A stretch of DNA of 64,000 nt, taken from positions 62,001 to 126,000 of the forward strand of contig NZ_CP080531.1 in assembly GCF_024746835.1 (NCBI RefSeq). Direction: 5' to 3'. Shown in pieces: positions 1 through 8,469 of this stretch. The DNA is from Mesorhizobium sp. AR02. GTDB lineage: Bacteria; Pseudomonadota; Alphaproteobacteria; Rhizobiales; Rhizobiaceae. The notes below the pieces were generated by a model. The model made no database searches. It was given only the letters and a program-made list of their open reading frames with translations, and was not told where the DNA came from. Position 1 is the first letter of the stretch. Every line of letters starts with the position of its first letter. Position numbers and translations under genes: made by a program.

Positions 1-312
1 GTGGTAGTGCGGACGGAGCCCCGGCCCGCCATTGTCCTTGCCGCCGGCGGCAAGCGCCGCGGCATGGAAGGCATCGACCTCGGCGCGGCTGCGCGCGGTG
101 AAGGCGACGTGCTGATGGGCCTTCTGACCGTCCTTGCCTTCCTGCAGCCAGAACACCGGCCGATCGCGGCCATAGCCACCGACCTTTTCACCGCCGGTGT
201 ATTCAAGCGGCACCATATACAGCAGCGAGGCACCAAGCGGCGCCATCGCCTTGTCGTAAAAGGCCTTCGAAGCCTCGAAATCGGCAACGTCGATGCCGAG
301 ATGGTCGATCAT
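1..312 (-). CDS. VOC (glyoxalase/bleomycin-resistance) family protein, 3' end outside window
   Basis: The reading frame is open from an ATG at 312 down to base 1, giving 104 codons of a partial protein. The N-terminus MIDHLGIDVADFEASKAFYD is the typical first beta-strand and helix of a VOC domain, with a metal-site His at residue 4. A second candidate metal-site stretch, HQHVAFTA, lies near residue 70. Members are small metal-dependent enzymes (glyoxalase, dioxygenase, fosfomycin-resistance types), and the substrate cannot be read from this fragment. Its ATG overlaps the stop of the DUF559 gene by four bases (ATGA), so the two are probably cotranscribed and translationally coupled. The rest of the gene lies outside the window. 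Confidence 0.85.
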   Translation of the reverse strand, partial: MIDHLGIDVADFEASKAFYDKAMAPLGASLLYMVPLEYTGGEKVGGYGRDRPVFWLQEGKDGQKAHQHVAFTARSRAEVDAFHAAALAAGGKDNGGPGLRPHYH

Positions 313-716
313 GGAAATGCCTCCCTTGCTGGTTCGTGTGCTGGCACTTCGGCACCGGTCAAACCGGCTGCGATCACGATGTGCTGGCAGACATTGTCGA
401 TATCGCGAACAACGTCGTCGTTCCAGAAGCGCAGGATGGTCCAGCCCAGCGCTTCGAGCCTGGCTGTTCGCGCAGCATCAGACGCCGAAACCTCATGAGA
501 AGCGTGCTGGGAACCATCCAGCTCAACGATCAGCTTCTTGTTGGGGCAAGCAAAATCGACGATGTAGCCAGCTATCGGCATTTGACGTCGAAACGCCAGC
601 CCCATGAGTCGGTGTGCACGTATCTCATTCCAAAGCTTCAGTTCAGCGTCGGTCATGCCCTTGCGCATCTTGCGTGCATTGCCGCAATTGACGGGAGATA
701 CGCGATAATGGGTCAT
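309..716 (-). CDS. DUF559 domain protein (Vsr/restriction-endonuclease-like fold)
   Basis: A 135-residue protein of the DUF559 family, related to very-short-patch repair endonucleases. The family core is visible: LWNEIRAHRLMGLAFRRQ, then YIVDFACPNKKLIVELDGSQH, where the D and the E-x-D pair match the nuclease-fold acidic residues, then a C-terminal strand GWTILRFWNDDV. Length is normal for the family. Members are widespread in rhizobia, often with no known target. It overlaps the downstream VOC gene by four bases. Upstream, the palindromic repeat at 720-891 separates it from cysS. The fold assignment is firm; the cellular role is unknown. Confidence 0.85.
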   Translation of the reverse strand: MTHYRVSPVNCGNARKMRKGMTDAELKLWNEIRAHRLMGLAFRRQMPIAGYIVDFACPNKKLIVELDGSQHASHEVSASDAARTARLEALGWTILRFWNDDVVRDIDNVCQHIVIAAGLTGAEVPAHEPAREAFP

Positions 717-719
717 CGC

Positions 720-891
720 GAGGCGCCCCCCTCTGTCCTGCCGGACATCTCCCCCTCAAGGGGGGAGATCGGCAGCTTCGCAGACGGCGCCCAATCATCG
801 ACGTCTGCGATTGGCGAAAGCGGAAATGAAGTCCAATCTCCCCCCTTGAGGGGGAGATGCCCGGCAGGGCAGAGGGGGGTGCTTGGCGCCA
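720..891. repeat. Inverted-repeat intergenic element (MITE-like)
   Basis: Two arms of about 50 bases (720-769 and 834-891) are near-perfect reverse complements around a unique centre of about 65 bases. Each arm also holds its own short palindrome, CTCCCCCTCAAGGGGGGAG in the left arm. The element fills the gap between the DUF559 gene and the end of cysS. It resembles palindromic intergenic elements common in rhizobial genomes. It encodes nothing and could fold into a long RNA hairpin at the cysS 3' end. Confidence 0.8.
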
Positions 892-894
892 CCC

Positions 895-2328
895 TCACCG
901 CTTGACCTCCCACGTCGTGATGCGTTCGCCGGTGGCCGGATCCTTGCCGTCCTTCAACTGTACACCTTGCGCCAAAAGGTCGTCGCGGATGCGATCGGCT
1001 TCGGTCCAGTTCTTGGCGGCGATGAGAGCGAGGCGATTGGCGATTGCCTTGGCGACCTTGTCCTCATCCACCTCAGCCGAGGCGACATCGAAGCCAAGGA
1101 ACAGCAGAGAGGCCTTTAGTGCAGCGGCAGCCTCGTTGCCGTCCGCGGCCTCTCCGGCCAACTGCGTCAGCATCTGGAAAGCGGCATAGGTGGCGAGATC
1201 GTCCGACAAGGCATCGATGACCTCCACCGGCACCTGCCCGGCCGCCGGCGCCAGGTCCGCCGCGCGTTTCCATTTGCGCAGCGTGTTCTCCGCCTCCTCC
1301 AGCTTGCGCACGGAAAAGTCGATCGGCTCGCGGTAATGCGTCATCAGCATCGCCAGCCGCAGCACCTCACCCGGCCAGTTGCGGCCGCCAAAGGTCTCGG
1401 TCTCCAGCAATTCGTGGATCGAGTAGAAATTGCCGAGGCTCTTCGACATCTTCTGGCCCTCGACCTGCAGGAAGCCATTGTGCATCCAGACATTGGCCAT
1501 GACTGACGTGCCGTGGGCGCAACGCGACTGGGCGATCTCGTTCTCATGATGCGGGAAGATCAGGTCGAGGCCGCCGCCATGGATGTCGAAGACTTCGCCG
1601 AGATAGGCCGCCGACATCGCCGAGCATTCGATGTGCCAGCCCGGTCGGCCCCTGCCCCACGGGCTTTGCCAGCCTGGCTCTTCCGGCGACGACAGCTTCC
1701 ACAGCACGAAATCGCCGGGGTTCTTCTTGTGAGCGTCGACGGCGATGCGGGCGCCGGCCTGCTGCTCGTCGAGATTGCGCTTCGACAATTGGCCGTAGTC
1801 CGGCATCGACGCGGTGTCGAACAGCACTTCGCCTGCCGCGACATAGGCATGGCCGCGTTGGATCAGGCTTTGAATCAGGGTGATCATGTCGGCCTTGCCG
1901 TCGGCGCGAGGCTCGACGAATTCAGTGGCGCGCGGTTCGACCGTCGGCTCAAGGCAGCCGAGCGTAGCCACATCCCTGTGAAACTGGTCGGCGGTCTTTT
2001 CGGTCACCCGCCGGATCGCTTCGTTGAGCGAAAGCGTCCCCGAGCCGATCTCGCCACCGAAATCGCGCAGCGCACGCGCGTTGATCTTGTCGTCGACGTC
2101 GGTGATGTTGCGCACATAGGTGACGTGCGACTGCCCGTAGCGATGACGCAGCAGGCGGAATAGCACGTCGAAGACGATGACCGGCCTGGCATTGCCGATA
2201 TGGGCGAAGTCATAGACGGTCGGGCCGCAGACATACATGCGAACGTTCAGCGCATCGATCGGAACGAAACTCTCTTTCGTGCGCGTCAGCGTGTTGTAGA
2301 GGCGCAGGCCCTGCGATGCGTCAGACAT
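895..2328 (-). CDS. cysS: Cysteinyl-tRNA synthetase
   Basis: Charges tRNA-Cys with cysteine in the cytoplasm. The product is 477 residues, normal for the class I monomeric enzyme. Visible are the zinc-binding [16 protein letters not shown] segment holding the HIGH-type motif, GWHIECSAM, the HHENEIAQS zinc-site segment, and the KMSKSLGN loop. The frame stays open upstream, but the start is placed at 2328, where [13 protein letters not shown] begins as in homologues. No function is visible for the upstream sequence. The 3' end abuts the inverted repeat at 720-891. Confidence 0.97.
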   Translation of the reverse strand: MSDASQGLRLYNTLTRTKESFVPIDALNVRMYVCGPTVYDFAHIGNARPVIVFDVLFRLLRHRYGQSHVTYVRNITDVDDKINARALRDFGGEIGSGTLSLNEAIRRVTEKTADQFHRDVATLGCLEPTVEPRATEFVEPRADGKADMITLIQSLIQRGHAYVAAGEVLFDTASMPDYGQLSKRNLDEQQAGARIAVDAHKKNPGDFVLWKLSSPEEPGWQSPWGRGRPGWHIECSAMSAAYLGEVFDIHGGGLDLIFPHHENEIAQSRCAHGTSVMANVWMHNGFLQVEGQKMSKSLGNFYSIHELLETETFGGRNWPGEVLRLAMLMTHYREPIDFSVRKLEEAENTLRKWKRAADLAPAAGQVPVEVIDALSDDLATYAAFQMLTQLAGEAADGNEAAAALKASLLFLGFDVASAEVDEDKVAKAIANRLALIAAKNWTEADRIRDDLLAQGVQLKDGKDPATGERITTWEVKR

Positions 2329-2744
2329 TCCATGCCTTCCCGGTTCAGAACTTCTATCTGGATGGAGCCAGCCGCGCGCCGAGACGCAAATCAGACTCCA
2401 GCCTGCTGGCCGGGGCGTTTGTCCAATCTGGGGAAAGATGAGGCGAAAACGTCCGGACCAGCGCGAGGCTAGCCAATAATGCAAATGCCACAAATGGCGA
2501 AAGACGTTTTCATGGGCGGCTTTATCGCCTTGGCCAGTGTTGCCGTCAAGCCGCTGATGCCAGGAAAAACGTCGCCGGGACTGGCAAACGCGTCGCGCGA
2601 TCACGCGGAATCAGCCAGTGAAACATTTTATTAAACATGTCGGCACAGTCATGAAACATTCGCCGGCTAGATCACCAAGCGTCACGATTTGGTCGGAATC
2701 AACGGCCAAACGCGAACACGAAAACGTTACCTGGGAAGAGAAAC
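2329..2744. other. Divergent intergenic region between cysS and a small gene
   Basis: About 415 bases separate the divergent starts of cysS and the 51-codon gene. The stretch contains two GAAACATT direct repeats near 2620 and 2650 in an AT-richer patch, which may mark promoter DNA. I see no convincing open frame, RNA gene or large palindrome. Confidence 0.4.
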
Positions 2745-2900
2745 ATGTCTCGAAGCAAGCAAGACGCCACCCGCGCCAAGCAACCGGCGCTGGCCAGCCA
2801 CTATCGCGCGATCGGCCCGGCCGCGATCGTCGCCGCCCTTCTGCACACCGCGAAGAAGAAGAAGCCTGCTCCGAAAATCGTATCGCCCCGCGCTGCCTGA
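2745..2900 (+). CDS. Small basic hypothetical protein (51 aa)
   Basis: A 51-codon frame from ATG 2745 to TGA 2900, preceded by the purine-rich GGGAAGAG about six bases upstream. The product starts MSRSKQDATRAKQPALASHY, has a hydrophobic alanine-rich centre (AIGPAAIVAALL) and a lysine cluster (AKKKKPAPK). It has no recognisable domain. The good ribosome site and coding-like composition favour a real gene. The protein could sit at the membrane through the short central segment or bind nucleic acid through its charges; both are guesses. It converges with the SRAP gene. Confidence 0.5.
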   Translation: MSRSKQDATRAKQPALASHYRAIGPAAIVAALLHTAKKKKPAPKIVSPRAA

Positions 2901-2967
2901 AACAGTGTGCGGCCGGCGCCAAGGGCGCCGGGCATGAGGCGTATACGCCTCCAGATAGAAACTTCAG

Positions 2968-3708
2968 CTAGAACAACGTCATCTGACTGTCGTCCGCGCC
3001 AGGCTTCTGGCGCTTGACCTTCTCGGGCTCCGGCCCGATCTCGCCCCTCCGCTGAATCTCCGGACCGGTGTTGGCGACCTTGTTGACGAGGTCGGAGACA
3101 GGGATAGCCTCGAAGAAATCGAGTTGCGCCGGCCGCAACAGGTCGGCGACATCGCGCGGCTCGAGCGTGCGGCAATCCAGCCAGCGAGCGAAATCCCTGG
3201 GATCGATCACCACCGGCATGCGGTCATGGATATGGGCGATGTCGGCATTGGCGTTGACCGTCAGGATGGCGCCGGTGTCCATTTCCGAGCCGCCCGGCTC
3301 GGCATAGGTCTCGATCAGGCCGGCAAAGGCGACCAACCCACCATGCCTGGGTCTTATCCAGTAAGGTTGCCCCTTCTTGCCCCCGGCCTGCCGCCATTCA
3401 TAGAAGCCCGACGCCGGCACCAGCGCGCGGCGATGGCGCATGGCGATTGCGCCTTCTGAGCGCGCATTGAACAGCAGTGGAAACTCCCTGGTGTCCTTGA
3501 CCCAGGTGGGAATGAGCCCCCAGCGCACCAGCATCGGCTGCCGGTCGGGCAAATTGGAGCCAGGCGCGCGCGGCGCGCCGGCGGTCGCCATCAGCACCGG
3601 CTGCGTCGGCGCGATGTTGTAGCGCGCCGGGAAATCCTCAAGTCCCGCCACGTCCAGAAAGGCAGCCGTCTGATCCGGCGTCGCGGTCAAGGCAAAACGT
3701 CCGCACAT
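2968..3708 (-). CDS. SOS response-associated peptidase (SRAP/YedK/HMCES family)
   Basis: The 246-residue protein begins MCGRF, the family hallmark: after Met removal Cys2 becomes the N-terminal nucleophile that crosslinks to abasic sites in single-stranded DNA. Other family residues are visible: PARYNIAPTQP, the NARSEG motif, GFYEWR with the catalytic Glu, and the IHDRMPV histidine. The frame extends upstream, but Cys2 fixes the start at 3708. It shields abasic sites in DNA during replication. It is divergent from the NUDIX gene starting at 3836, with about 127 bases for both promoters. No LexA-type site is evident. Confidence 0.95.
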   Translation of the reverse strand: MCGRFALTATPDQTAAFLDVAGLEDFPARYNIAPTQPVLMATAGAPRAPGSNLPDRQPMLVRWGLIPTWVKDTREFPLLFNARSEGAIAMRHRRALVPASGFYEWRQAGGKKGQPYWIRPRHGGLVAFAGLIETYAEPGGSEMDTGAILTVNANADIAHIHDRMPVVIDPRDFARWLDCRTLEPRDVADLLRPAQLDFFEAIPVSDLVNKVANTGPEIQRRGEIGPEPEKVKRQKPGADDSQMTLF

Positions 3709-3835
3709 GATCGATTGCTCCTGCCTTCGAATGGTTCCACCAGAAAGTGGCGATGGAACAGCCGCACTGCAACCGCTAAAGCTGTCCGGCAACGGCCGTC
3801 CACAGCGGGCTGCGGCGGTCGAACGGTTGGGAGCC

Positions 3836-4270
3836 ATGAACGATACACGAAAGATACTGCCGGCGGTCTCGGTAGCCGTTGTACGTGGCGAGACGGTGCT
3901 CTTGGTCAAGCGGGCGCGGCAGCCCTCGCAGGGGCTCTACGCCTTTCCCGGCGGCAAGGTCGAGGCCGGCGAGACGCTGGAGGATGCCGCGAAGCGCGAG
4001 CTGCTGGAAGAGACCGGTTTGCATGCCGCCGGTTTCCGTCCGCTTCGGGAAATCCATATCGACGGCAGGGAAGACAGCCACCCGGTCGATTACCGCCTCA
4101 CGGTCTTCGGCGCCGCCTATGCCGGCGGCGAGGCCGTGGCCAGCGACGATGCCGAGACAGCCGCCTTCTACACGCTGCGCGAGATGGCGGCGCTGCCGCT
4201 TGCCGGTTCGGTGTTCGCGGTGGCGGAAGATCTGCTTGGCCGACCTGTTGGCTTCCCTGAAAGCCGCTGA
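3836..4270 (+). CDS. NUDIX hydrolase
   Basis: A 144-residue NUDIX protein. The Nudix box runs from about residue 38 as GGKVEAGETLEDAAKRELLE followed by ETGL, matching G-x5-E-x7-R-E-x2-E-E-x-G with all metal-binding glutamates present. Members hydrolyse nucleoside diphosphates linked to another moiety. The FPGGKVEAGE context and short length fit MutT/ADP-ribose pyrophosphatase types, but the substrate cannot be read. The start at 3836 is the ATG directly before NDTRKILPAVSVAVV, which begins the first strand. It lies next to the abasic-site protein gene SRAP, so a nucleotide-sanitation role is attractive but inferred. Confidence 0.92.
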   Translation: MNDTRKILPAVSVAVVRGETVLLVKRARQPSQGLYAFPGGKVEAGETLEDAAKRELLEETGLHAAGFRPLREIHIDGREDSHPVDYRLTVFGAAYAGGEAVASDDAETAAFYTLREMAALPLAGSVFAVAEDLLGRPVGFPESR

Positions 4271-4332
4271 ATTCTCCAACCGCCGCGCCGGAAACGCCTT
4301 GCAGGCGACAAATTGTTTGGCCACATAGACTT

Positions 4333-4710
4333 ATGAGCCGCGCTTCTTTTCTTGTCGCTTTGTGCCTTGCCATCAGTACGGCCGTGGCCGTGCAGCCGGC
4401 GTTCACTGCCGAGTCACCGTTCGAGCCGGGGCTGATGCGGCTGGCGGAGATTTTGGGGTCGCTGCATTTCCTGCGCAATCTGTGCGGGGAGAAGGGCGAT
4501 CAGTGGCGTGGCGAGATGGAGAAACTGCTCGATTCGGAAAATCCGGATCCGGAGCGTCGCGCCCGTTTCATCGCCAGCTTCAATCGCGGCTACCGCTCTT
4601 TCGGCGGCACCTATACACAGTGCACCGCTTCGGCCACCGAAGCCATCAGCCGCTACATGAAGGAAGGCGAGACGCTGTCGCGCGACATCGCCTCGCGCTA
4701 TGGAAACTAG
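4333..4710 (+). CDS. TIGR02301 family exported protein
   Basis: A 125-residue protein with an N-terminal signal peptide (SFLVALCLAISTAVAV, cleavage probably near residue 26) and the TIGR02301 family core: LAEILGSLHFLRNLC, then a WRGEMEKLL helix, FNRGYRSF and YTQC. Two cysteines about 45 residues apart could form a disulfide in the periplasm. The family is restricted to alphaproteobacteria and has no assigned function. It follows the NUDIX gene by about 60 bases on the same strand and may share its transcript. Confidence 0.85.
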   Translation: MSRASFLVALCLAISTAVAVQPAFTAESPFEPGLMRLAEILGSLHFLRNLCGEKGDQWRGEMEKLLDSENPDPERRARFIASFNRGYRSFGGTYTQCTASATEAISRYMKEGETLSRDIASRYGN

Positions 4711-5063
4711 GCATCCGTCAACAGGTATTCGCACCGTCCCCGACGACGACGGCCATCTCAGACTTGTGCCGGTCCGTGTCTTGGTGCAATCCTGATGTTG
4801 CACTTCTGCAACAACGTTAATCAAACGTTACCTCAGGAATGCGGAATTAACTCAAACTGAAGGTTTTCGCCCCGCAGGCCGGCCTAATCGGCTAAGTTTG
4901 ATCCGGGTTGAAACGCAGCTTCGCCAAACACAGCCGCCTCCTGTAAAAGACGATCAAAAAAATGTCGTATTTACAGATACTTACTTCGAGGCTGCGTGCA
5001 AACGGAACAGATCAAGCCTGATCCGCACTGATGGATCGCCGCTTGAAAGGGTGGACATCGCTT
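4711..5063 (+). other. Intergenic region with two hairpins
   Basis: This 350-base stretch holds a perfect 7-bp stem with 4-base loop at 4796-4813 (TGTTGCA and TGCAACA) and a second inverted repeat at 4941-4976 (CTGTAAA and TTTACAG, with an inner ACGA/TCGT pair). AACGTTA occurs twice near 4814 and 4826. The first hairpin may end the upstream transcript, though it lacks a T-run. The second is AT-rich and could be part of a promoter or a small RNA. No open frame is convincing. Confidence 0.35.
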
Positions 5064-5321
5064 ATGGAACATGCTGTCAACGACATCGACGCGCTGGTCA
5101 GGGAAGAAAAACGCCTGACTGCGGTGGAGAGCCACAGCGAGGCCTGGGCGGAGGGTCTGTCGGCCGGCATCGAGCCCGAGATCATTGCCGAAGCAGCACT
5201 CGAGACCGCATTCGGTGAAATGCTGCGCGCCAACGGCGAGACCTCGGCCCTTGCCCTGCTCGACCGCATGCGGGAGAAGGTGATTGCTGGCGCCTTCGAA
5301 CCCGAGCGGCTGCGCCACTGA
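5064..5321 (+). CDS. Hypothetical protein (85 aa)
   Basis: A short cytoplasmic, acidic, probably all-helical protein starting MEHAVNDIDALVREEKRLTA. It has no signal peptide, membrane segment or recognised motif. The ATG at 5064 is preferred because AAAGGGTGG lies 10-15 bases upstream; an in-frame ATG at 5031 would add 11 residues without a good ribosome site. It is followed after 54 bases by an exported protein gene on the same strand, so the two may form a small operon. Function unknown. Confidence 0.65.
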   Translation: MEHAVNDIDALVREEKRLTAVESHSEAWAEGLSAGIEPEIIAEAALETAFGEMLRANGETSALALLDRMREKVIAGAFEPERLRH

Positions 5322-5375
5322 ACCGTCATCCGGTTCTTTGACGATCGAGTGCCCGGGAGCAGGGAGATACGGGCA

Positions 5376-6167
5376 GTGAATTTTCCGATGTCAGGCAGGC
5401 CGAAGGGCCTGGTCCTTTGCATCCGCCCCGCTGCTTGCTGTGCCGCGATTGCCTTTGTGACTTGCCTGGCAAGCAGCCCGGCCTATGCGCTGAGCGAGAT
5501 CAAACGCGAAGAGCTTCCCTTGCCTGTCACTCCGTCGACGGATGACGACGTTTCGTCGCCCGGCGGCGCGATTCCCATGCCTGACCCAGTGGGGACCCCG
5601 CCTTCGACCGGCCAGCAGCCGGCCGCTCCGGACGCTGCGGAGCCCGACAGTCCATCCGATGGCGGCACCAACAGGCCGCGCGTCGATCCCGAAACGCCGT
5701 TGCCGGAAGTCGTCTACGACCTCGGCAAGCTGCCCGAGCCCGTGCGGCGCATGCATGACCTGATCATCGAAGCCTGCAAGAGCGGCGACATCGAAAAGCT
5801 CCGACCCTTGATCGGCAAGGGCGACGCGATGACCCAGCTGTCGCTCGCCGACATCGACGGCGACGCCATCGCCTTCCTCAAAGGGCTGTCCGGCGACCCT
5901 GACGGCCAGGAGATCCTGGCCATACTGGAGGAAGTGCTCAGTGCCGGCTATGTCCATGTCGACGCTGGAACACCGCAGGAACTCTATGTCTGGCCGTATT
6001 TCTTCGCGCTGCCGCTGGACAAGCTCGACGCCAAGCAGCGGGTCGAACTGTTCAAGATCGTTACCGCCGGCGATTTCGACGACATGAAGCAGTTCGGCGC
6101 CTATATTTTCTATCGCGTCGGCATCACGCCCGCCGGGCAGTGGTCGTTTTTTGTAGCCGGCGATTGA
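5376..6167 (+). CDS. Exported hypothetical protein with Pro-rich linker
   Basis: A 263-residue protein. The GTG at 5376 is chosen because AGGGAG sits nine bases upstream. An N-terminal signal peptide (CCAAIAFVTCLASSPAYA, cleavage near residue 39) is followed by a Pro/Ser/Asp-rich low-complexity linker (residues about 45-105). A folded domain beginning PEVVYDLGKLPEPVRRMHDL carries on to the C-terminus and ends with an aromatic segment (GITPAGQWSFFVAGD). The layout suggests a periplasmic or envelope protein. I do not recognise the domain. It converges with dihydroorotase. Confidence 0.75.
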   Translation: MNFPMSGRPKGLVLCIRPAACCAAIAFVTCLASSPAYALSEIKREELPLPVTPSTDDDVSSPGGAIPMPDPVGTPPSTGQQPAAPDAAEPDSPSDGGTNRPRVDPETPLPEVVYDLGKLPEPVRRMHDLIIEACKSGDIEKLRPLIGKGDAMTQLSLADIDGDAIAFLKGLSGDPDGQEILAILEEVLSAGYVHVDAGTPQELYVWPYFFALPLDKLDAKQRVELFKIVTAGDFDDMKQFGAYIFYRVGITPAGQWSFFVAGD

Positions 6168-6201
6168 GCGGCTTCCCCTCCCCAAGGGAGAGTAAGAAAG
6201 G

Positions 6202-7533
6202 CTAGGCGACAAGCGCCTCTGAAAACTCCACCGCCCTGCCCTGACTTGGCGTGACGATTTCACCCTCCCACATGATGCGGCGACCGCGAATGACGGTGCC
6301 GACCGGCCAGCCGGTCACTTCCTTGCCGTCATAGGGCGTCCAGCCGGCCTTCGAACCGGCCTGCGCATTGGTGATGGTCTCGCGCCGCTTCATGTCGACA
6401 ATGGTGAAGTCGGCATCGTAGCCGGCGGCGATGCGGCCTTTTCTGGCCATGCCGAAGATGCGCTGCGGGCCGTGGCTGGACAGGTCGACAAAGCGCTGCA
6501 GGGTCAGCCGGCCAGCGTTGACGTGGTCGAGCATGATCGGCACCAGCGTCTGCACGCCGGTCATGCCCGAGGGCGAAGCCGGATAGGGTTTTGCCTTTTC
6601 GGCCAGCGTGTGCGGCGCGTGGTCGGAGCCGAGCACGTCGACAATGCCTTGCGCGATGCCATGCCAGACGCCATCGCGGTGGCGGGAGGCGCGCACAGGC
6701 GGGTTCATCTGGATCAGCGTGCCGAGCCTGCGATAGTCGTCGGCGCTCAGCGTCAGATGGTGCGGTGTCGCCTCGCAGGTTGCGACGTCCTTGTGCTGTT
6801 CGAGGAACAGGATTTCCTCGGCGGTCGAGATGTGCAGGACGTGGATGCGGGCGCGAACGTTGCGCGCGATGCGCACCAGCCGTTCGGTGCAGCGCAAGGC
6901 GGCAATCTCGTCGCGCCAGACCGGATGCGATGACGGGTCGCCCTCGATGCGTTCGCCAAGGCGCTCGCGCAACCGGAACTCGTCCTCCGAATGAAAGGCG
7001 GCACGGCGGCGGGTATTCCTCAGGATCGAGGCGACGCCTTCGTCATCCTCGACCAGCAGGTCACCGGTGGACGAGCCCATGAAGACCTTTATTCCCGCCG
7101 CACCCGGCAACCGCTCGAGCTCGCCGACATCCCTGGCGTTGTCGCGGGTACCGCCGACCCAGAACGCGAAATCGCAATGCATGCGGCCGCTGCCGCGCCG
7201 AACCTTGTCGGCAAGCGTTGTCTCGCTGGTAGTCAACGGGTTGGTGTTGGGCATCTCGAACACCGTGGTGACACCGCCAAGCACCGCAGCCCGCGAGCCC
7301 GTTTCCAAATCTTCCTTGTGCTCCAGTCCCGGTTCGCGAAAATGCACCTGGCTGTCGACGACGCCAGGCAGGATATGCAGGCCGCGGCAGTCGATCACCT
7401 CGCCGGCCGAGGCCTGGCGGAGATCGCCTATTGCGGCGATTCGCCCATTCTTCACGCCGATGTCACGCGCCCCCTCGCCGTCATGGTTGACCACTGTGCC
7501 GCCTGTCAGGATGAGGTCGTAGGTCATGGCCAT
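6202..7533 (-). CDS. pyrC: Dihydroorotase (cyclic amidohydrolase superfamily)
   Basis: Catalyses ring closure of carbamoyl-aspartate to dihydroorotate in pyrimidine synthesis. The 443-residue protein shows the family landmarks: DSQVHFREPGLEHKEDLETG near residue 60, the metal-bridging lysine in AAGIKVFMGS, histidines in AAFHSEDE and LHISTAEE, and the catalytic VLGSDHAPHT. The usual D-x-H-x-H metal motif reads D-S-Q-V-H here; as I recall, this Gln variant occurs in a known dihydroorotase subgroup, so activity is still likely. The start at 7533 (MAMTYDLIL) follows a GGGGGAG run on the minus strand. pyrE lies about 23 kb away, so the pyrimidine genes are scattered. Confidence 0.9.
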   Translation of the reverse strand: MAMTYDLILTGGTVVNHDGEGARDIGVKNGRIAAIGDLRQASAGEVIDCRGLHILPGVVDSQVHFREPGLEHKEDLETGSRAAVLGGVTTVFEMPNTNPLTTSETTLADKVRRGSGRMHCDFAFWVGGTRDNARDVGELERLPGAAGIKVFMGSSTGDLLVEDDEGVASILRNTRRRAAFHSEDEFRLRERLGERIEGDPSSHPVWRDEIAALRCTERLVRIARNVRARIHVLHISTAEEILFLEQHKDVATCEATPHHLTLSADDYRRLGTLIQMNPPVRASRHRDGVWHGIAQGIVDVLGSDHAPHTLAEKAKPYPASPSGMTGVQTLVPIMLDHVNAGRLTLQRFVDLSSHGPQRIFGMARKGRIAAGYDADFTIVDMKRRETITNAQAGSKAGWTPYDGKEVTGWPVGTVIRGRRIMWEGEIVTPSQGRAVEFSEALVA

Positions 7534-7608
7534 GCTCTCTTGCGGGGGGAGTGTCAGCGGCTTACGTAATGGCCAACCGTTTTGCAAGATCAGGCTTTTA
7601 TCCTCCCC

Positions 7609-8469
7609 ATGCCCTTTGCCCTGCTGAAAGACCGCGCGCTCATCTCCGTCTCCGGCCCGGATGCCGAGCACTTTCTGCAAAACATCCTGACCACCGATCT
7701 CGACATACTCGGCCAAAGCGAAGCAAAGCCCGGCGCGCTTTTGACGCCGCAAGGCAAGATCCTGTTCGACTTCCTGATCTCGCGGGCCGGTGAAAACGTC
7801 TTCCGGCTCGAATGCCGAGCCGACATTTCGGATGATTTCGTTCGCCGGCTGATGCTCTACAAGCTCCGCGCCAAGGTCGAGATTGCCAAGTCGGAACAGC
7901 CGCTTGTCGCTGTTGCGTGGGGAAAAGAGTCAATCGCCTCAGAAAATGATTCAACCGCGGTTGCCGACAGGCGCTTTCCCAATGAAAGCGTCACACGCAC
8001 CTATGCCGGCACTGCAGACGCCGGCGACGTCGCCGCCTGGCAGGCCTTCCGCATCGCCCAAGGCATCGCCGAAAGCGGTGCCGATTACGCGTTGGGCGAC
8101 GCCTTCCCGCATGACGTGCTGCTCGATGAGACAGGCGGTGTCGGCTTCAGGAAGGGCTGCTATGTCGGCCAGGAAGTGGTCTCGCGCATGCAGCATCGCG
8201 GCACGGCGAGGCGGCGCGTGCTGATCGTCCAGGCTGGGCTTCCCCTGCCCGCTTACGGCACCGAACTCACCGTCGAGGGACGGCCGGTCGGCACGCTCGG
8301 TTCGAGTGCCGGAACATCAGGGCTTGCCATTGCCCGCATCGACAGGGTCAAGGCGGCGCTGGATGCCGGCCAGCCGATCCTGGCCGGCGATGTGCCAGTG
8401 ACGGTGGCCATTCCCGCCTGGGCCAAATTCAGTTTTCCTCAGGAAACCGTCAGCGCGGAGGAAGCCTGA
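7609..8469 (+). CDS. ygfZ: YgfZ/GcvT-like folate-binding protein (iron-sulfur cluster maturation)
   Basis: A 286-residue tetrahydrofolate-dependent protein that supports assembly or repair of certain iron-sulfur enzymes. The YgfZ signature KGCYVGQEVVSRMQHRG is present near residue 185, and the N-terminal SGPDAEHFLQNILTTDL matches the GcvT-like fold. The ATG at 7609 is used; a TTG at 7582 would add nine residues with no support from the family. It is divergent from dihydroorotase, 75 bases apart. Its stop overlaps the next ATG (TGATG), so the HD hydrolase gene is translationally coupled to it. Confidence 0.92.
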   Translation: MPFALLKDRALISVSGPDAEHFLQNILTTDLDILGQSEAKPGALLTPQGKILFDFLISRAGENVFRLECRADISDDFVRRLMLYKLRAKVEIAKSEQPLVAVAWGKESIASENDSTAVADRRFPNESVTRTYAGTADAGDVAAWQAFRIAQGIAESGADYALGDAFPHDVLLDETGGVGFRKGCYVGQEVVSRMQHRGTARRRVLIVQAGLPLPAYGTELTVEGRPVGTLGSSAGTSGLAIARIDRVKAALDAGQPILAGDVPVTVAIPAWAKFSFPQETVSAEEA

